Below are positions 55,516-58,424 of a stretch of 58,424 nucleotides of DNA, one piece after another. The translations under genes were made by a program, and so were the position numbers. Origin of the DNA: Diatrype stigma (taxonomy: Eukaryota > Ascomycota > Sordariomycetes > Xylariales > Diatrypaceae); assembly GCA_022225965.2 (NCBI GenBank), contig JAKJXP020000170.1:1-58424 (forward strand). The letters are read 5' to 3'. Positions within the stretch are counted from its first letter, which is position 1. The number at the start of each line of letters is the position of its first letter. Below the pieces are notes generated by a model. The model ran no database searches. It was not told the origin of the DNA and saw only the letters and a list, made by a program, of their open reading frames with translations.

Positions 55516-58424
55516 AGCCGAAGCTGCTTGCTGTTGAAGATTTGGTTGCTTGATGGGGTATAAGAGCACAGCTTTGAAGATTCTCCAATAAAATCGGGAC
55601 TTGCAGAATTTTCAGGAGGTTTAAGTGGATCCCGTCGTATAGGCACCGGGGACGTCAGTAGCTGGCGAAGCCCCTGGTTTCCTTTCAGGTACCTTTCAGA
55701 TGGGCGGTCGTCGGATTAGCTACGTCGGATATCACCACGAGGCAAATCCTATACCTACCGGTACCGGGTGCTGGTCTCTGGCCCCGAGTGAATTCCTGGA
55801 ATGTCGGATTCAACTGTAGGTAGTTAGTAATCTATGACCCTCTTGTGTTCACAGGTTGGTCGATGTGGCATCAACTATAACTGAGTCTGCGAGTTCTACT
55901 CGACTACTCATGCTCTTGCTACAATATCGTCAAAGCTTGTCAGCTTTCAAACGGCGGGGGAGAGGGACGGAGGTATATCAGCTTCACTGTACGCGGCCAC
56001 ACTCCCGTAGATGCCAATTCAGCACCTCATCAATGAGTCTGCTACTGGTAAGCTTTGGCTAAGATCGTACGCCAAGTGAGGGTATAGAGACATCGGTTCA
56101 CAGCTTCAAAGGTAGGTATAACGTCACTCTCAATACTTATATTCCAGAGCTTGATATGTGCACTCTCTAGTCTTCAAACATGGCATTCTCTTAACCCTTG
56201 ATAATTTGCTGCGTCTTATCGGTGATCAGTGCATAAGAATGCACGAATCCCTTTTGTCTGTCTGGGCCTTATGCCCGTTCATTACGTCCTACGATTACCT
56301 GAACAGCCTGACCATCGTATCACGAACCCCTTGATTAAATGTGTTCTCTACTGCCTTTTCTTCGACCTCTACGGGGCTTATCATACTTACGGGAAGATAG
56401 CCAAAGGTGGTATAATACCAGTACAAATCAAGAGTTTATTGAGCATATCTACGATATGTTGACAAGATCATGAGAATCTCCGTAGAACCAAATTAGCACA
56501 GCTTGAACACGGTGGCCCTACGCACATGAGGGCAGCGGGGGCTTGGGCATACAGAGGACGGGCCATCATGTCGGGACGGTAGGGACGGTTTCAGTGGTTC
56601 GCCATGATGTCGGTCACCCGGTACGTGACCGTGCTGGCAGCCAAGAAATGTCTCGGTCGTCGAATACGTCTTAGTGTAACTGGGACGTAGCCGCGCGGCG
56701 ACACTTCATCATGCGGGAGCCAACGGTGTAATATGCAAACGCACTGTCGGAGACGGTGACAGCATCAACATCACCGAGGACAGCGGGAAGTGAGATAATA
56801 GGGACACAAAGTGGAAGCATTGGCGCAGTGGTTGTGAATAAGGGTGAACCGAACAACTGGGTACCCTAAGCATCACCAAGCCTGTGTCACCCTACTCCTT
56901 CCCTTATTGAGAACTCACTTAGTATAATATTAACATTTGTAGCAGAGCCTCTGCGGCCAGATTTCCTCCATTTGCTGAATATTATCATTAGGCCAACAGT
57001 ATTCCACACTCTTCACTCTCCGGTGTCGCCCCAAGCTCTGCTAAACCATCGATCCAAGGTCAATGCTACGTGCATGATGTACTAGATGCATGTAAAACAC
57101 TGCACGCCAGCAGGCAACCGTTACAATAGGTCTGAAGCACCATCTGGTTTAGGCATACGAGATCGGCAATCTTGGATATAGGGTGTAGCCTCCAACCAGA
57201 TGTGCCGCTACGTTCATTCGACTCAGGAGGCAAGCCCGGATCTTGGAACCTGGTTTACTTGTGCATCTGCATGTCCAGCGTTGGCAAGAATTGCAATACT
57301 GTTACATTGAGCCAGCGCTATCAAATCTTTTGGCCGCTTAATAGTAAGTAGGGGTGTGAGACATATCGAAACTTTGATCCCATGCGTGCATTTCACAGCA
57401 ACTGCATAATATCATACCTCGTGATGATCCAACCCATACTACGGGAAGCCGAAAACCACGCTACTATGAAATCCGATATGACTACGCATCTTCCGTTATA
57501 GACCACCCCGCCCCCTCTTCTCTTATAGTTCCAATACCAAGTGTTGATAATGGGGTCGAGGAAGCATCCAGACCAGAGTCTAACGTGGGGAGACCGGCAG
57601 TGGTAACATATTCATATCGAGGGTAATCGCCCATAGTTTTCTCTATACCATTCCTCCAACAAAGATGGCGATGGAGCCCAAAAGGAATGGTAATCGTATC
57701 CACACGTTCAACTACCCCTAGAGGCTAGGGTGGAGCTCTCTCTTTGTACTATCTGGATAACACTCATGGAACAACTCCGATGATCTGGATCTGAATGTGC
57801 GCATGGGCATGAATCTGACAGCGCAAAAGCATCAGAGGTCGCCAAAACTTCAGAAATGAAGCATCATGTGGGGGAGTCGACGGTCATGTGTGCCCCCCTA
57901 TATGCAACCGGTACTAAATAGGGAGGTTGAGGATTAGCTAAGCCGTACCGGGCAGACCCCACGAGCTTGGTCGTGGAGGTGTTAGATAGTATCCTCCAAC
58001 TCTTGGAGGCATTCCGATTGATTAGGTGGGCACCCTTGACGTCAGGGCCCTCCGGGAAATTGCGGACTGTTTATGTAAAACACAACGCTGAGGATAGCGG
58101 AAGGGGGAAGGTTGTCGCGTCGCGTTCCGCACCGGGGTCGATCCACACCCTTAGTATACCCGCTAAGTTCAAAGGTCTCGGCTCTATAGCGCTCAGTATG
58201 GTTCGCGGTAAAGTATAGACTAGGATCACGTTGTGTCTTCTTCCTCCAAGGGTAGCTATCACAGGGTGTACTATGTATGATTAGGGTTGCCAGTTTCCCC
58301 GCCTTCGACTACTCGTCAGGGCTCTAAACGCCTTCTGACCCACATTTTGCCTGCTTCGCAGATGTAGTCAGGGACTTTCGTTTTGTAACGGACTTTTGCT
58401 TTGTAAAATCCTTATACGCGTTAG
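55516..58424. other. Gene-free right end
   Basis: About 2.9 kb with no recognisable protein or RNA gene. Frames of up to 83 codons occur on both strands without motifs. The last 500 bp look compositionally different (more GC) but contain only a short unsupported frame at 57,967-58,218. Confidence 0.45.

Noticed and set aside
55297..55569. Minus-strand open frame of 90 codons
   Set aside because: It runs through tRNA-Lys; the translated stretch is simply the tRNA gene read as protein.

Overview
The window looks like a nuclear segment of a filamentous ascomycete (Pezizomycotina, most likely a Sordariomycete). Genes carry short GT-AG introns, mostly 45-140 nt. Coding sequence is GC-rich and is separated by kilobase-scale spacers of lower GC. 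The gene set is typical of filamentous fungi: an Arp1-domain amidase, a WSC protein, a CBM19-like cell-wall protein, a rhodopsin-like plasma-membrane protein, Sld2 and Spt7. I read 21 protein-coding genes and 2 tRNA genes. I found no transposase, reverse transcriptase, CRISPR or viral gene.

Left part (1-23,200): a C homopolymer and a diverged direct repeat sit at the edge. They are followed by a DHHC-type palmitoyltransferase with a degenerate zinc site, two small secreted cysteine-rich proteins, a WSC-domain protein, a protein built from repeated Cys-Pro motifs, an amino-acid permease, a single-pass surface protein, an amidase and a small chromodomain protein. Several intergenic gaps exceed 2 kb.

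Middle part (24,800-43,500): a secreted Ser/Thr-rich repeat protein with a CBM19-like module lies next to an SDR-family reductase whose exon 2/3 junction does not keep frame. Then come a velvet-like nuclear protein, a CYP7/CYP8-like cytochrome P450 followed by a homoserine-acetyltransferase-like alpha/beta hydrolase on the same strand, the replication factor Sld2, an intron-containing tRNA-Leu, and a second P450 divergent from a rhodopsin-like membrane protein. The P450, hydrolase, P450 and rhodopsin group has an accessory-metabolism flavour, but there is no PKS, NRPS or terpene synthase, so I do not call a biosynthetic cluster.

Right part (44,800-58,424): SAGA subunit Spt7, a VanZ-like membrane protein, a PLP-dependent decarboxylase of the glutamate/cysteine-sulfinate type, tRNA-Lys(CTT), and about 2.9 kb with no recognisable gene.

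Exon structures were assembled by hand from splice signals, reading-frame continuity and protein-family motifs. Junctions given to the base keep frame across all exons unless stated. Functional names rest on motif recognition, not on database searches.
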